Shown here piece after piece: positions 1 through 8,182 of a stretch of DNA of 47,174 nt. Each line of letters begins with the position of its first letter. Positions within the stretch are counted from its first letter, which is position 1. Source of the stretch: a bacterium (GTDB lineage Bacteria; SZUA-79; Acidulodesulfobacterales; Acidulodesulfobacteraceae); assembly GCA_021812245.1 (NCBI GenBank), contig JAKAOK010000013.1, positions 1 through 47,174 on the forward strand. Reading direction: 5' to 3'. Made by a program: the position numbers and the translations under genes. A model generated the notes under the pieces. It was not told where the DNA came from. It did no database searches and worked only from the letters and a program-made list of their open reading frames with translations.

Positions 1-21
1 AACCTCAATCTCTGCATTGTC

Positions 22-41
22 ATTCCCGCGAAAGCGGGAAT
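22..41. repeat. REP-like palindrome ATTCCCGC-GAAA-GCGGGAAT
   Basis: A perfect 8-bp stem with a GAAA loop. The same palindrome occurs at 15768-15787 and, truncated, at 15827-15840. It lies just downstream of the deacetylase gene. Confidence 0.8.
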
Positions 42-55
42 CCAGAAGATTAAAT

Positions 56-79
56 TTCTATTGCAGGATTAAGGTTTTA
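56..79. repeat. Partial copy of the MITE-like terminal repeat
   Basis: Reads CTATTGCAGGATTAAGG then TTTTATAA. It differs at a few positions from the perfect terminal repeat at 15907-15930. With the palindrome at 22-41 it looks like the right end of another copy of that element, cut by the window edge. It overlaps the 3' end of the deacetylase gene. Confidence 0.6.
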
Positions 80-765
80 TAAAGAAAATTAAAAATATTA
101 TTATATCCGTTAACCGGAATCCTTTTTAATTCATAGGAATTATCTCCGACGCCGGCTTTACCCCTTACCGTCGTAAACGCCCCAAGATATCCGGCTTTTT
201 TAACGGCTCTCATTACGTTTGCGTTATAAGCTCCGAAGGGGTAGGAGAAAAAATCTACCGGAGCGTTAAGCATGTTTTCCAAATAAGCTTTGGATGCTAT
301 TAATTCGCCGATTAAAACGCCTTCTTCGAGGCGGTCTAAATAATAGTGGTTTATGCCGTGCGAGCCTATGAAAAAACCGTCTTTAAACATATCTTTAATT
401 TCGCTTTTATTTAAAAAATCCTCCCGCACCTTTTCCCTTTCGTCGGAAACGATATTTTTTTTTCCGATAAAACCCGTGCTTATAAATATTACCGAAGTAA
501 AACCTGCGGATTTCAGCACCGGATAGGCGTTTAAATAATTGTTTTCGTATCCGTCGTCGAAAGTTATCAATAAAGGTTTTTTTACGGATATTTCATGCCC
601 TTTGACGAAAGATAAAATTTCTTTGGGATTTATTGTGTCGTAACCCAAAAACTTTAATAGAGCTATCTGCCTTTTAAACTGCTTAGGGGTAACGTACAGC
701 CCCTTATATACCGCATCTTTTTTAGGATAATCTATTTTATGATAGTATAATACGGGGATTTTCAT
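58..765 (-). CDS. Polysaccharide deacetylase (NodB-like) family protein
   Basis: Carbohydrate esterase family 4-type protein of about 235 residues, predicted to remove N- or O-acetyl groups from a surface or peptidoglycan polysaccharide. The core shows the NodB metal motif ITFDDGYENN near residue 70 and a second SHG-x-NHYYLD motif near 140, followed by FSYPFGAYN, the usual CE4 motif 3. No signal peptide is visible, so it acts in the cytoplasm or the substrate is lipid-linked. I start it at the ATG at 765 (MKIPVLYYHKID), which matches the family's usual N-terminus, rather than at an in-frame TTG three codons upstream. It follows argJ by 27 bases and looks like the last gene of the secA operon. 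Its last residues (KTLILQ) and TAG stop lie in a copy of the inverted-repeat end seen at 15907-15930, so the original C-terminus may have been altered. The exact substrate cannot be told. Confidence 0.8.
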   Translation of the reverse strand: MKIPVLYYHKIDYPKKDAVYKGLYVTPKQFKRQIALLKFLGYDTINPKEILSFVKGHEISVKKPLLITFDDGYENNYLNAYPVLKSAGFTSVIFISTGFIGKKNIVSDEREKVREDFLNKSEIKDMFKDGFFIGSHGINHYYLDRLEEGVLIGELIASKAYLENMLNAPVDFFSYPFGAYNANVMRAVKKAGYLGAFTTVRGKAGVGDNSYELKRIPVNGYNNIFNFLYKTLILQ

Positions 766-792
766 AAATCTCAAGTTTTATAAATAAAAACT

Positions 793-1971
793 TTAGCTCC
801 TGTAAGAAGCGTTTATGTCTATATATTTTTTAGTAAGATTGCACGTTAAAACCGACCGTTTTTTTTTGCCGCATTTCAGGTCTATTTTAAAATCTATTTC
901 TTTCGGAGATAAAACGGTTTTTTCCTCGGATTTGCTTAATCCTTTGAAAACGGCGGAATTTTGCACTATTAATTTATCGTTTATATAAATATCTATTTTT
1001 TCCGGTTTAAGCGGGACGGACGACCTCCCTACTGCCGCCATTATCCTGCCCCAATTTAAATCTTCCCCCGTAATCATGGTTTTAAACAACGGAGAATTTG
1101 CGACGGTAAGGGCAATCTTTTTTGCGCCGGATTCGGTATAGGCATTCATAACGGTAATTTTTATAAACTTCGTCGCTCCTTCACCGTCTTTCACTATCAT
1201 TTTCGCAAGCTCGAAGCATACCTCGGAAAGGGCGTTTTTTACGGCGCCGTAACCTGCGTCCGTTTTTTTAATCGGGCGTTTTGCAGCATCGGGATAAAAA
1301 AAAGCGGCGGTATCGTTAGTCGAAGTATCGCCGTCAACCGTTATGGAATTAAAGGACGTTTCGACGCAATCCTTAAACATTTCGTCTGCCGTTTCCTTCT
1401 CTAAAGGTATATCCGAAAAAATAAAAGCAAGCATAGTAGCCATATTAGGCATTATCATGCCCGACCCTTTTGCCGTTCCGATTATACTGTGTTTTACTCC
1501 GCCAAGCACAACGTCTTTAGACGCAATTTTGAAAAAAGTATCCGTAGTCATAATGGATTTTGCGAAATCGCGAAACCCGCCTTTGTCCGTGGCTTTAACC
1601 AATTCCGGAACCGCCTTTTCGATTAAAAGCGAGTTAAGCCTTTCGCCTATTACGCCGGTAGAACATATAAAAATATTGCCCTGAGCGGCTCCGGTTTCCA
1701 TTGATACGGATTCCAATACTTTTTTGGCGTCTAATATGCCGTATTTGCCGTTGCATGCGTTTGCGTTTCCTGAATTTACTATTAACGCCTTGATAATATT
1801 TTTAGAATGTTTTTTGGATATGATAACCGGGGCGGCCTTAATCTTATTTCTCGTAAAAACTGCGCTGACCCTCAGCGGAATTTCGGAAACCATTAATCCG
1901 ACGTCCAAATCCCCATTTTTTTTTAATCCGCAGGATTTACCCGAAAATAAAAAATTATTGATTTTTTCCAT
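793..1971 (-). CDS. argJ: Glutamate N-acetyltransferase / amino-acid acetyltransferase
   Basis: ArgJ transfers the acetyl group of N-acetylornithine to glutamate, giving ornithine and regenerating N-acetylglutamate in the cyclic arginine pathway; some ArgJ proteins also use acetyl-CoA. The 392-residue length is typical. The autocleavage site is visible as KGSGM-IMPNMATML around residues 168-181, with Thr179 as the expected new N-terminal nucleophile of the beta chain. The C-terminus ends DINASYRS, as in the family. The gene starts 17 bases inside the end of secA in another frame, suggesting translational coupling. Whether it is mono- or bifunctional cannot be read from the sequence; the N-acetylglutamate synthase-like GNAT at 7478-8182 suggests N-acetylglutamate may be made separately. 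Confidence 0.97.
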   Translation of the reverse strand: MEKINNFLFSGKSCGLKKNGDLDVGLMVSEIPLRVSAVFTRNKIKAAPVIISKKHSKNIIKALIVNSGNANACNGKYGILDAKKVLESVSMETGAAQGNIFICSTGVIGERLNSLLIEKAVPELVKATDKGGFRDFAKSIMTTDTFFKIASKDVVLGGVKHSIIGTAKGSGMIMPNMATMLAFIFSDIPLEKETADEMFKDCVETSFNSITVDGDTSTNDTAAFFYPDAAKRPIKKTDAGYGAVKNALSEVCFELAKMIVKDGEGATKFIKITVMNAYTESGAKKIALTVANSPLFKTMITGEDLNWGRIMAAVGRSSVPLKPEKIDIYINDKLIVQNSAVFKGLSKSEEKTVLSPKEIDFKIDLKCGKKKRSVLTCNLTKKYIDINASYRS

Positions 1972-4561
1972 GGCAATTTTTATATTTTTTGCCGCTGCCG
2001 CATGGACAGGGTTCGTTTCTTCCTATTTTTTTAGGTTTCACTATGGGTTTTTGTTTGTCTCCCGCTTCAAAATTTATTTCGTCATGGGTCAGGACGATAT
2101 TGTCAGAGAGAAGGCCTGCGCCCGCCAATATATCGCCGGCATTCATACTTTCATCGAACTGAACGGTCGAAATAGAATTTAACGCTTCTTCTTTCATTCT
2201 GAACTGCATATTTATAAACAAGCCGTAAGCCTCTTTCTGATATTCTATTAATGGATTCACCTGCGCATACCCTCTGAGTCCTATACCCTCTTTAAGAGCG
2301 TCTAAAGAAGTCAGGGCGTCCTTCCAGAGGCTGTCCACCGCCTGCAGATATAACGCTTTCATTATATCGACCTTTTCTCTTTCCGGAAATAATGCTATTT
2401 TAGCGTCTATATTTTTTTTGATTAAATCCGAAACGGTATTAAAAAGCTCATTCCTCGGCAATTTTTTTAACGCCGCGGCGGCGCTTTTTTTTGATTCATC
2501 CGTTTCCGCCGGCATAGAAATTATATCTATCGACAGGCTTACCTTTATAACTTCTAAAAGACCTTCTATGTCCCAATTTTCGTTGTGCGATTTTTCCGGA
2601 ATATAGTTTTCGAAATATGATTCCAATAAAGATTTAATATCGAATAAAATATCGTCGTAAATCTCCGAAAGTTCGTCTATCTGCAGGATTCTTCTTCTAT
2701 ATGAATATATAAGCTCCCTCTGTTTATTCATAACGTTGTCGTAATCGATGAGATTTTTTCTTATGTCGAAATTATGCCCTTCCACTTTTTTTTGCGCGTT
2801 TTCGATGGCTTTAGATATCATGCCGTGTTCGATAGCCTGTCCGTCTTTTAATCCAAGCCTTTCCAAGAAAGGTGCAAGCCTTTCCGAGCCGAATATTCGC
2901 ATAAGGTCGTCTTCCAAGGAAACATAAAATCTGGAAGAACCTACGTCCCCCTGCCTGCCAGACCTCCCCCTCAGCTGATTGTCTATGCGCCTAGATTCGT
3001 GCCTTTCAGTTCCGATTACGTGAAGCCCTCCGAGGTCTTTAACCCCTTCTCCGAGAACTATATCTGTGCCTCTTCCAGCCATATTGGTAGATATGGTAAC
3101 CGATTTTTTCTGGCCGGCGTTTGCGATAATATGCGCTTCTTTTACATGATTTTTTGCGTTAAGGACGGAATGGGGTATCCCTTTTTTCTTTAAAATGCCG
3201 CTCAGTCTTTCGGATTTTTCTACGGAAACCGTTCCGACCAAGACGGGTTGTCCGGCTTTGTATTTTTCTATAACCTCTTCCGACACTGCGTTAAATTTTT
3301 CCGCTTCCGTAGCAAATACCAGGTCCGTATGGTCTTTTCTTATCATCGGCTTATTGGTCGGTATGACCGCTACGTCGAGATTATATATCTTCTTGAATTC
3401 CTCGGCTTCAGTATCCGCCGTTCCCGTCATACCGGCAAGCTTATTATACATTCTGAAAAAATTCTGGAAGGTCACCGTGGCCAGGGTCTGGTTTTCGCCT
3501 TCGACTTTAAGGCGCTCTTTGGCTTCCAGCGCCTGATGCAGTCCTTCTCCGTAACGCCTGCCGTTCATGAGGCGTCCGGTAAATTCGTCCACTATAACGA
3601 CCTGATTGTCCTGAACTAAATAATCGACGTCCCTGTAATAGCATGCGTGTGCGCGCAAAGACTGATTTACGGCATGAAGCGCGTCTAGATGTCTTGGGTC
3701 GTAAATATTTTTTATATTCAGAGCTTTTTCTGTTTTTTCGATACCTTCTTCGGTTAATATCGCGGTTTTTAACTTCTCATCCACCGTATAATCCAAATCT
3801 TTTTTTAAAAAACATACGGCGTTGTCGGCTTTATAATACAACTCGGTAGTTTCGTCGGATTCGCCTGAAATTATAAGCGGAGTTCTCGCTTCGTCTATCA
3901 GCACCGAATCCACTTCGTCTATTATGGCATAGTTTAATTCTTTCTGGACGTAATCGTCCAAGGAAAATTTCATATTGTCCCTTAAATAGTCGAAACCGAA
4001 TTCGTTATTAGTGCCGTACGTAACGTCGCAGCCATATGCCTTCTTTCTTTCTCCGTCGTCTAAATCGTTCGTTATGACGCCCACGGAAAGGCCTAACATA
4101 TTATAAGCTTTGCCCATCCATTCGGAGTCTCTTTTGGCAAGATAGTCGTTTACGGTAATAACGTGCACGCCTCTGCCGGTGAGGCTGTTAAGATAAGCCG
4201 GCAGAACCGCGACAAGGGTTTTTCCTTCTCCCGTAGCCATCTCGGCAATTTTTCCCGAATGAAGGATAATGCCGCCGATAAGCTGAACGTCGAACGGGCG
4301 CATATTAAGCGCTCTTTTGATGCCTTCCCTTGCGGCGGCAAAAGCATCCGGAATCATATCGTTAAGCTTTTTTTCCTGTTCCGCTTGAGAAAGCCCTTTA
4401 AGTTCGTCTTTGAACTTGTCGGTCATTCCCTTAATTTCATCGTCTCCGAGATTAGAATATTTGGATTCCAATGAATTGATTTGAACGACTAAAGGCTTTA
4501 GCCTCGCAAGCTCCCTCTGGTTGCTCGTCCCTAAGATACTTTTTAATAATTTAACTACCAA
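1955..4561 (-). CDS. secA: Preprotein translocase ATPase SecA
   Basis: Motor ATPase that drives unfolded preproteins through SecYEG. At 868 residues it has the full domain set: Walker A (MATGEGKT, about residues 108-115), the DEVDSVLIDEARTPL DEAD-box segment, the preprotein cross-linking domain, the second motor domain with GRGTDI and QLRGRSGRQGD, and a C-terminal zinc-binding SEC-C tail (CPCGSGKKYKNCH) that contacts SecB or ribosomes. The N-terminus VVKLLKSILGTSNQREL aligns with the family, so the start is the TTG at 4561, with GGAG about 10 bases upstream. It is followed by argJ with a 17-base overlap and preceded by tldE. Confidence 0.99.
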   Translation of the reverse strand: MVVKLLKSILGTSNQRELARLKPLVVQINSLESKYSNLGDDEIKGMTDKFKDELKGLSQAEQEKKLNDMIPDAFAAAREGIKRALNMRPFDVQLIGGIILHSGKIAEMATGEGKTLVAVLPAYLNSLTGRGVHVITVNDYLAKRDSEWMGKAYNMLGLSVGVITNDLDDGERKKAYGCDVTYGTNNEFGFDYLRDNMKFSLDDYVQKELNYAIIDEVDSVLIDEARTPLIISGESDETTELYYKADNAVCFLKKDLDYTVDEKLKTAILTEEGIEKTEKALNIKNIYDPRHLDALHAVNQSLRAHACYYRDVDYLVQDNQVVIVDEFTGRLMNGRRYGEGLHQALEAKERLKVEGENQTLATVTFQNFFRMYNKLAGMTGTADTEAEEFKKIYNLDVAVIPTNKPMIRKDHTDLVFATEAEKFNAVSEEVIEKYKAGQPVLVGTVSVEKSERLSGILKKKGIPHSVLNAKNHVKEAHIIANAGQKKSVTISTNMAGRGTDIVLGEGVKDLGGLHVIGTERHESRRIDNQLRGRSGRQGDVGSSRFYVSLEDDLMRIFGSERLAPFLERLGLKDGQAIEHGMISKAIENAQKKVEGHNFDIRKNLIDYDNVMNKQRELIYSYRRRILQIDELSEIYDDILFDIKSLLESYFENYIPEKSHNENWDIEGLLEVIKVSLSIDIISMPAETDESKKSAAAALKKLPRNELFNTVSDLIKKNIDAKIALFPEREKVDIMKALYLQAVDSLWKDALTSLDALKEGIGLRGYAQVNPLIEYQKEAYGLFINMQFRMKEEALNSISTVQFDESMNAGDILAGAGLLSDNIVLTHDEINFEAGDKQKPIVKPKKIGRNEPCPCGSGKKYKNCHGKNQ

Positions 4562-4614
4562 TGTGAATACGCTCCGTTGATTTTATGTTTTAATAATTCC
4601 GCATTTATTAAGAT

Positions 4615-6012
4615 TTATGTTCCTGAAACCTGAACGTTTTCAAATAATATCGAAGGCGAACCCGTAGAGCCGAAATAGCGTATGTCGTCCGCTATTCTTA
4701 CTATGCCGTTAAATAACCGCATCAGATTTCCGCTCAATACTATCCCTTTAACCGGAAAATCTATCTTTCCGTTTTTAATATAAAAACCGGAAGCTCCGAG
4801 TGAAAATTCGCCGGTGTAAGGCTTTGCCATATGAAGTCCCATAAGCTCGTTTATATACAGGCCTTCTTTAACCGAACTTATTATGTCTAAAATATTAGTT
4901 TCTCCGTTTTTTATAAAAAAATTAGTCGAACCGACGTCGGGGGGCATGGTAAAAGAGCGGCTTACTGAATTTCCGGTCGATTTTAAGCCCGCCCTTTTTG
5001 CATATTCGATATCGTAAAGATAGGATTTTATAACTCCGGATGAGCATAAAAATTTTTTCTGCATTTTAACGCCTTCCCTGTCGAATATATCGGTAAGAGC
5101 GCCTCCGTACAAAAGTCCGTCGTCGATAATATCCAATTTATCCGAGAATACTTTCGTTTCCAACCTGCCTTCTAATAACGATTTCTTTTTATAGACGTTA
5201 TCGGCATAAAAGGACTGTTTTAATATACCGAGAAGTTCCGACGAGGTAAAATTATCGAATATTATATTATAATTTCCGCTTGACACGGCCCGCGCTCCAA
5301 GCTGGTCAACCCCCTTTTTCGCGGCGTTCATGGCGGCTTTTTTAAATTTCAGCGCTCCGAAGCTGTGCGAAAAATCAAAATCGAATCCCGACCCCGTATC
5401 CTCACCGTTTCTCGATGCAACGGATAAAAATATCTCGTAAAAAGTTTTTTTTGAAGATATATCGACTCCGTTGGAATTGTAAAATCTTTTAGATATTAAT
5501 GTTTCCGAATAGGAAGGCTTATCCACTTTATATATTTTTTTATCGTATGAATATGCCGTTTCTTCCATTTCCGTCAGAAGCGATTTCTTTTTATCTATAT
5601 CTATACGGCTCCAGTCGTCCGAATAAATGCCCAATTTCTCAGGCAGGCTCAAATCCGTCAAATTCTCGTCTTTTTCGGCAAAATCAAAATAGTCGTTTTC
5701 GTCCATAAACTTCAGGAGAGAATATGCGCCTTCTAAAGCATTTATAATCTTTTGCTCTTCAAAGCCGAGGCAGTATGAAAAACTTACTCTTTTTTTATCG
5801 CACAGCCTTATATTAAGTCCGTTTGTTTCGGCATTGACGTAATTAGATATATTGCCGTCTTCCGATTCCATCTTTAATATTTTAGAGTTAAATAAATAAG
5901 CCTCTAATTTTATCCCTTTTTTCTTGGAATAATCGTCTATCAATGAAATTACGGCATCAAAACTACCGCTTTGCTCTTGGCCTGCCCCTTTTATATTCAG
6001 ATCTTTCCCCAT
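4615..6012 (-). CDS. tldE: TldD/PmbA family protein, TldE (PmbA) type
   Basis: The family forms TldD-TldE heterodimers that degrade or process small peptides. TldD carries the zinc HExxxH site, while TldE lacks it but shapes the complex. This 465-residue protein has the family fold pattern (early MESEDGNISNYVNAETNGLNIRL segment; C-terminal GEFSLGASGFYIKNGKIDFPVKGIVLSGN segment) but no HExxxH. Where TldD has its metal site, it reads NIIFDNFTSSELLGILKQSF. I therefore call it TldE/PmbA. No tldD is in the window. It lies 53 bases upstream of secA and 51 bases downstream of ppsR, in the same operon. Confidence 0.9.
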   Translation of the reverse strand: MGKDLNIKGAGQEQSGSFDAVISLIDDYSKKKGIKLEAYLFNSKILKMESEDGNISNYVNAETNGLNIRLCDKKRVSFSYCLGFEEQKIINALEGAYSLLKFMDENDYFDFAEKDENLTDLSLPEKLGIYSDDWSRIDIDKKKSLLTEMEETAYSYDKKIYKVDKPSYSETLISKRFYNSNGVDISSKKTFYEIFLSVASRNGEDTGSGFDFDFSHSFGALKFKKAAMNAAKKGVDQLGARAVSSGNYNIIFDNFTSSELLGILKQSFYADNVYKKKSLLEGRLETKVFSDKLDIIDDGLLYGGALTDIFDREGVKMQKKFLCSSGVIKSYLYDIEYAKRAGLKSTGNSVSRSFTMPPDVGSTNFFIKNGETNILDIISSVKEGLYINELMGLHMAKPYTGEFSLGASGFYIKNGKIDFPVKGIVLSGNLMRLFNGIVRIADDIRYFGSTGSPSILFENVQVSGT

Positions 6013-6063
6013 TTTTTATCCGTCCCAGTTTTCTATTCCTTATTTTAAATTTATATTGGGCAT

Positions 6064-6879
6064 TTATTTGTTGTTTATACGGGATATTATATCTGCGGCG
6101 ACTTCCTCTATGGATTTCTCGGTAATATCTATAACATAAGCGCTTAACTTGGAATATATCGCTATCGAATGCGCCAGTTCGGTTTCTATGGATTCCTTTG
6201 ATACATAATCCTGCGAAAGAGGGAGCCCCATCCTTCTCAATCTCTCCTTTCTTAAATTTGAAATTCTAAGAGAGTCGGAGGTAAGTCCGAATATTTTTCC
6301 TTTAGGAATACCGTAAACGGCTTCATCTATGCTCTGGGTGTCTATTATCGGAATATTTGCCGCCTTAAAACCCCTCTGGGCAAGAAACAGGCATAAAGGA
6401 GTTTTAGATGTCCTCGAAACTCCGAGTATAAGAGCGTCCGCATCGGATATTTCGTCTATCCTCTGTCCGTCGTCATGTTTTACCGCATATTCCAGAGCAT
6501 CTATTCTTTTAAAATATTCGTCGTTGACTCTGTGAATCAACCCGGGTTTCCTCTCGGGGGACAGATTTAGAATATTTGCGATGGAATTTAACACCGGCCC
6601 TATAATATCTATGCTCGTGATCCCTTTTTCGGCGGATTCCTGAAGCATAATGTTTCTAAGTTCGTCTTTAACGAGGGTAAAAATAACTAAGGCATTTTTA
6701 TCCGCGGCTTCAGTGATTATTTCCCTTAGTTTTAACTCCGAATCTATTAATAAAAATCTCTTAAGATGAACGTCCGGAATAGAAAATTGTGATATTGCCG
6801 CTCTCGCAACCTTTTCGGCGGTTTCGCCCGTCGAATCCGATACTACGAAAACATAAAACTCTTTGTTTTTATTATTCAT
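6064..6879 (-). CDS. ppsR: Pyruvate,phosphate dikinase / PEP synthase regulatory protein (DUF299)
   Basis: Bifunctional serine/threonine kinase and pyrophosphorylase that switches PEP synthase or pyruvate,phosphate dikinase off (ADP-dependent phosphorylation) and on (phosphorolysis). The 271 residues match the family length. Visible hallmarks are the N-terminal FVVSDSTGETAEKVARAA and the P-loop-like LILGVSRTSKTPLCLFLAQRG near residue 150, followed by KAANIPI and the DSLRISNLRKERLRRMG segment. Neither target enzyme is in the window, so the choice between PpsA and PPDK is open. It lies 7 bases after the rhodanese gene. Confidence 0.95.
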   Translation of the reverse strand: MNNKNKEFYVFVVSDSTGETAEKVARAAISQFSIPDVHLKRFLLIDSELKLREIITEAADKNALVIFTLVKDELRNIMLQESAEKGITSIDIIGPVLNSIANILNLSPERKPGLIHRVNDEYFKRIDALEYAVKHDDGQRIDEISDADALILGVSRTSKTPLCLFLAQRGFKAANIPIIDTQSIDEAVYGIPKGKIFGLTSDSLRISNLRKERLRRMGLPLSQDYVSKESIETELAHSIAIYSKLSAYVIDITEKSIEEVAADIISRINNK

Positions 6880-6886
6880 TTTTATA

Positions 6887-7255
6887 TTACATATGTGTTT
6901 TTAGTCCGGATTTTTTCCATAGAAGCATGCCGCCTTTAAGATTATAAACATTGTTAAAACCGTGTCTTTTAAGCATAGAGCATGCCGAATAGCTTCTTGC
7001 CCCGCTGTGGCAGACCGCAATGATATCTTTATCTTTATAGGCGCCAAGCTCGTTAATCTTTAAAGGCAGAAGCTTTATCGGAATTAACTTTGCATTTTCT
7101 ATATGCCCTAAATTGCCGCTGAATTCATGCGGCTCTCTTACGTCTATTATAACGGTATTTTTACCTTTATCCTCCGATAATTTTTTAAAAGCCTCTTCCG
7201 GAGTTATCTGATTAACATTACCGAACAGACCTTCCCTTCTGAAAATATTAAACAT
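6887..7255 (-). CDS. Rhodanese-like domain protein
   Basis: A single-domain, 122-residue rhodanese-fold protein, predicted to handle sulfane sulfur. It shows IIDVREPHEF near residue 37, HIENAKLIPI near 51 and the active-site loop CHSGARS with Cys82. No signal peptide is visible, so it is probably cytoplasmic. It is the first gene of the operon that runs through ppsR, tldE and secA; AAAGG sits about 9 bases before its ATG. Its donor and acceptor cannot be inferred. Confidence 0.93.
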   Translation of the reverse strand: MFNIFRREGLFGNVNQITPEEAFKKLSEDKGKNTVIIDVREPHEFSGNLGHIENAKLIPIKLLPLKINELGAYKDKDIIAVCHSGARSYSACSMLKRHGFNNVYNLKGGMLLWKKSGLKTHM

Positions 7256-7287
7256 TACGCAACCTTTCCCCTTTTTTTATTTTCTAA

Positions 7288-7311
7288 GAAGACGGACTTA
7301 AGCCTGTCTTC
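7288..7311 (-). promoter_or_regulatory. Leader inverted repeat upstream of the rhodanese-secA operon
   Basis: A 24-base near-palindrome (GAAGAC ... GTCTTC around a central CTTAAG, two mismatched pairs). It lies between the predicted promoter at 7353-7381 and the first gene. It could be an operator or an RNA hairpin in the leader. No U-tract follows, so it is not an obvious terminator. Confidence 0.4.
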
Positions 7312-7352
7312 CTTCAAAGATTTGAAATCTGCCTCTTATGTGAATTTTATTT

Positions 7353-7381
7353 ATTATAATACATTATTTATGTTTTGTCTA
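7353..7381 (-). promoter_or_regulatory. Sigma70-type promoter for the rhodanese-ppsR-tldE-secA operon
   Basis: On the minus strand: TAGACA, a 17-base spacer, then TATAAT. It is placed about 100 bases upstream of the rhodanese start, in the only sizeable gap before that operon. Confidence 0.5.
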
Positions 7382-7402
7382 TTGTATTTATAACCCCATT
7401 CA

Positions 7403-7422
7403 GTCATTGCGAGCGCAATGAC
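7403..7422. repeat. REP-like palindrome, GTCATTGC family
   Basis: GTCATTGCG-AG-CGCAATGAC, a 9-bp stem with a 2-base loop, 56 bases downstream of the GNAT stop. The same arms occur at 28752-28783 and a related unit lies inside the gene at 24171-24208. Confidence 0.75.
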
Positions 7423-7476
7423 ATTATTAAGTAATTCAGGTAATTCATATATATAGATAATCCATATATAAAAATT

Positions 7477-7494
7477 TCTAAATCGGGATTTGGG
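7477..7494. repeat. Repeat end TCTAAATCGGGATTTGGG
   Basis: Shares 17 bases with 28788-28804, the right end of the inverted-repeat element near glpK. Here it covers the stop codon and last codons (QIPI) of the GNAT gene. Confidence 0.7.
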
Positions 7495-8182
7495 ATAACT
7501 CAAGCATTACGGCGGTCTCGTCGCAATCCGGAAATTTAACGCAGTTTATGCAGTCGCTCCATATTTTATGGGGCAGTTCAGATTTATCGATAACTTTAAA
7601 CCCCGATTTTTGAAAAAACTGGGGTTTATAAGTAAGCGCAAAGAGGCTTGTTATCTTAAAAAATTTTGCTTCTTCGATGCATTTTTTTATAAGTTCCGTT
7701 CCGATAAGTTTCCTCGTGTACGGTCTTTTTACGGCTAACGACCTTATCTCCGCAAGATTTTCCCATACTATTGTAAGCGCGCACGCCCCTATGACGTCAG
7801 GCGCATGACCCGATATATCGGAAACTTCTCCGCCGTCATCTTCATTTTCTATTTCGGCAATATAAAAATCCCGCAGGTGCTCATATATATCACTCATAGA
7901 ACGAGGAAGCATCTCGCCCGCTTTTGAATATTCCGAAAAAAGATTATAAAGGGATTTAACGTCGCACATAAGCGCTTTTCTCAGAACTACCTTTACAATC
8001 GTCCTATTTTTATTATTCCTGCCCAATTTGCCGGCACCGCCGTTTTTCTTACGGAAATCTTTAACGCCGGCGTATTTACGGTCTGAATGTCCTTCCGCTT
8101 CTATCTCTATTTCTATTTCAGACGGATAAAAAATAGCTCCCCCGCCCTTTTCGTATCTCTGTCTGCCGGTCTTATACAACAA
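7478..8182 (-). CDS. GNAT acetyltransferase, probable short N-acetylglutamate synthase
   Basis: The C-terminal ~150 residues match the stand-alone GNAT family annotated as N-acetylglutamate synthase in Deltaproteobacteria and relatives: MLPRSMSDIYEHLRDFYIAE, then WENLAEIRSLAV, then FALTYKPQFFQKSGF, then LPHKIWSDCINCVKFPDCDE. This would acetylate glutamate with acetyl-CoA at the first step of arginine synthesis. The reading frame is open far into recN, but that part is unlikely to be translated. A strong AAGGAGGGG lies at 8185-8193, just before two TTG codons, so I start at TTG 8182 (8179 is equally possible), overlapping the recN stop. The first ~55 residues (lysine/glycine-rich) are not part of the GNAT fold. 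The last residues lie in a repeat. Confidence 0.75.
   Translation of the reverse strand: MLYKTGRQRYEKGGGAIFYPSEIEIEIEAEGHSDRKYAGVKDFRKKNGGAGKLGRNNKNRTIVKVVLRKALMCDVKSLYNLFSEYSKAGEMLPRSMSDIYEHLRDFYIAEIENEDDGGEVSDISGHAPDVIGACALTIVWENLAEIRSLAVKRPYTRKLIGTELIKKCIEEAKFFKITSLFALTYKPQFFQKSGFKVIDKSELPHKIWSDCINCVKFPDCDETAVMLELSQIPI

Noticed and set aside
4615-6012. Calling this gene TldD
   Set aside because: The zinc HExxxH motif of TldD is absent, so TldE/PmbA fits better.
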